Assembly: GCA_013389125.1 (NCBI GenBank)
Contig: JACADX010000203.1
Span: 1-5,612 of the forward strand
Direction of reading: 5' to 3'
DNA from: Parvularculaceae bacterium
GTDB lineage: Bacteria > Pseudomonadota > Alphaproteobacteria > Caulobacterales > Parvularculaceae
Length of the DNA: 5,612 bases
In this document: positions 5,133-5,612 of the stretch, piece after piece
Position numbering within the stretch: the first letter of the stretch is position 1
How the letters are laid out: every line of letters begins with the position of its first letter
Program-made: the position numbers and the translations under genes
Notes under the pieces: model-generated
Told to the model about the DNA's origin: nothing
The model's input: only the letters and a program-made list of their open reading frames with translations
Databases searched by the model: none

Positions 5133-5612
5133 TTACTCGACGCCGGCGACCCAGCCGATGCACGACGCGACGTCGTTGAGCCCGTGTTCGCCGAGGCAGA
5201 ACGCCTCCTCATAGGGCGCCCGCGTCGCCGCTATGCACTGCTTCAGCGTCAGCTGCGCGAAAGAGAGACATGAGTTTGATCGGTCGTTCTTTGCGTAGAC
5301 CGAGACCGTCTTCTCATTGACGCCGCTCACGGCGTATCGCGCCGCAAGGTTGAGGACGCGGTTCATGATCACTTGGGCGTTCGGCTCGTTCATGTTTCCA
5401 GCGCCCGCGCTCTTGCCCCATTCCGGGCTCCAGGCGGCGTCGCCGCTCGCAAGGCCTGGCGTCGTCACGCCCTTTTCCGTGGTGGAAGCAAGGGACGGAA
5501 TCATCGCCGACGGACGCGCGCGCGCAAACGACTCGGCGTCGTTTATCCGTGAGGCGCTTGGGGAGATCTTGGCGACGCCCCATTTCGTTTTCTGCATGGC
5601 GTAGGCTTGTTC
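5133..5612 (-). CDS. unrecognised four-cysteine protein, C-terminal part
   Basis: The frame is open from the right edge of the window to the stop at 5133-5135, read on the minus strand. An ATG at 5597-5595 would give 154 residues, but no Shine-Dalgarno sequence precedes it and the frame stays open beyond it, so the true start is probably outside the window. The N-terminal 70 residues are rich in Ala, Ser, Pro and Gly and look unstructured. Counted from that ATG, about 72-146 looks like a small helical domain with four cysteines, C110, C121, C134 and C146, in SCLSFAQLTLKQC, EAFCLGEHGLND and ASCIGW. The CLxxAxLxLxQC...YE-x-x-FCLGxH pattern seems familiar from uncharacterised alphaproteobacterial proteins, but I cannot name a family. 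Evenly spaced cysteines suggest disulfides and therefore an exported protein, which is inference. It converges on the methyltransferase gene with 54 bases between the two stops. Confidence 0.62.
   Translation of the reverse strand, partial: EQAYAMQKTKWGVAKISPSASRINDAESFARARPSAMIPSLASTTEKGVTTPGLASGDAAWSPEWGKSAGAGNMNEPNAQVIMNRVLNLAARYAVSGVNEKTVSVYAKNDRSNSCLSFAQLTLKQCIAATRAPYEEAFCLGEHGLNDVASCIGWVAGVE

Noticed and set aside
5317..5604. Plus-strand open frame of 95 residues at the right end
   Set aside because: It overlaps the minus-strand frame. The minus frame has a conserved-looking cysteine pattern and continues past the edge, so I prefer it, but the choice is not certain.

Overview
The window is high-GC DNA with tightly packed genes and fits an alphaproteobacterium, most likely of the Hyphomicrobiales (Rhizobiales). 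Three things point there: a FliX-like C-terminus (FliX is confined to Alphaproteobacteria), a DksA of the cysteine-poor alphaproteobacterial type, and promoter-like elements of the CTTG-N17-CTATAT kind. A methanotroph or relative (Methylocystis/Beijerinckiaceae-like) is only an impression. There is no sign of an IS element, prophage, CRISPR array or RNA gene, and no gap without a gene exceeds about 130 bases.

Layout. At 1-260 (+) lies the end of a fliX-like flagellar assembly gene. A possible terminator and a well-formed housekeeping promoter follow, then dksA (388-852, +). At 859-888 a promoter is overlaid by a 20-bp near-perfect palindrome and drives a three-gene run: a standalone homocysteine-methyltransferase module of MetH type (914-1999), an ArgE/DapE-family M20 deacylase best called argE (2036-3193), and a small MAPEG-family membrane protein (3210-3599). 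The gaps of 36 and 16 bases suggest one transcript. A 111-base gap holds several TAACGC/GCGTTA half-sites and a probable terminator. It is followed by a three-part SAM-dependent methyltransferase of unknown substrate (3711-5078, +). A convergent gene on the minus strand (5133 to the right edge) encodes the C-terminal part of an unrecognised four-cysteine protein.

How the genes may work together. The MetH-type module needs a methyl donor partner, but the folate, cobalamin and reactivation modules of MetH are absent from the window, so they must lie elsewhere or another donor must be used. The palindrome over its promoter suggests dedicated repression, plausibly by an ArsR-family S-adenosylhomocysteine sensor such as SahR. 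DksA (ppGpp-linked control of transcription) and FliX (flagellar assembly checkpoint) are separate, chromosomal housekeeping functions. The best leads are the operator/promoter architecture at 859-888, the clean split of MetH, the repeat cluster at 3597-3645 and the unknown convergent gene. I see no clear new multi-gene system.
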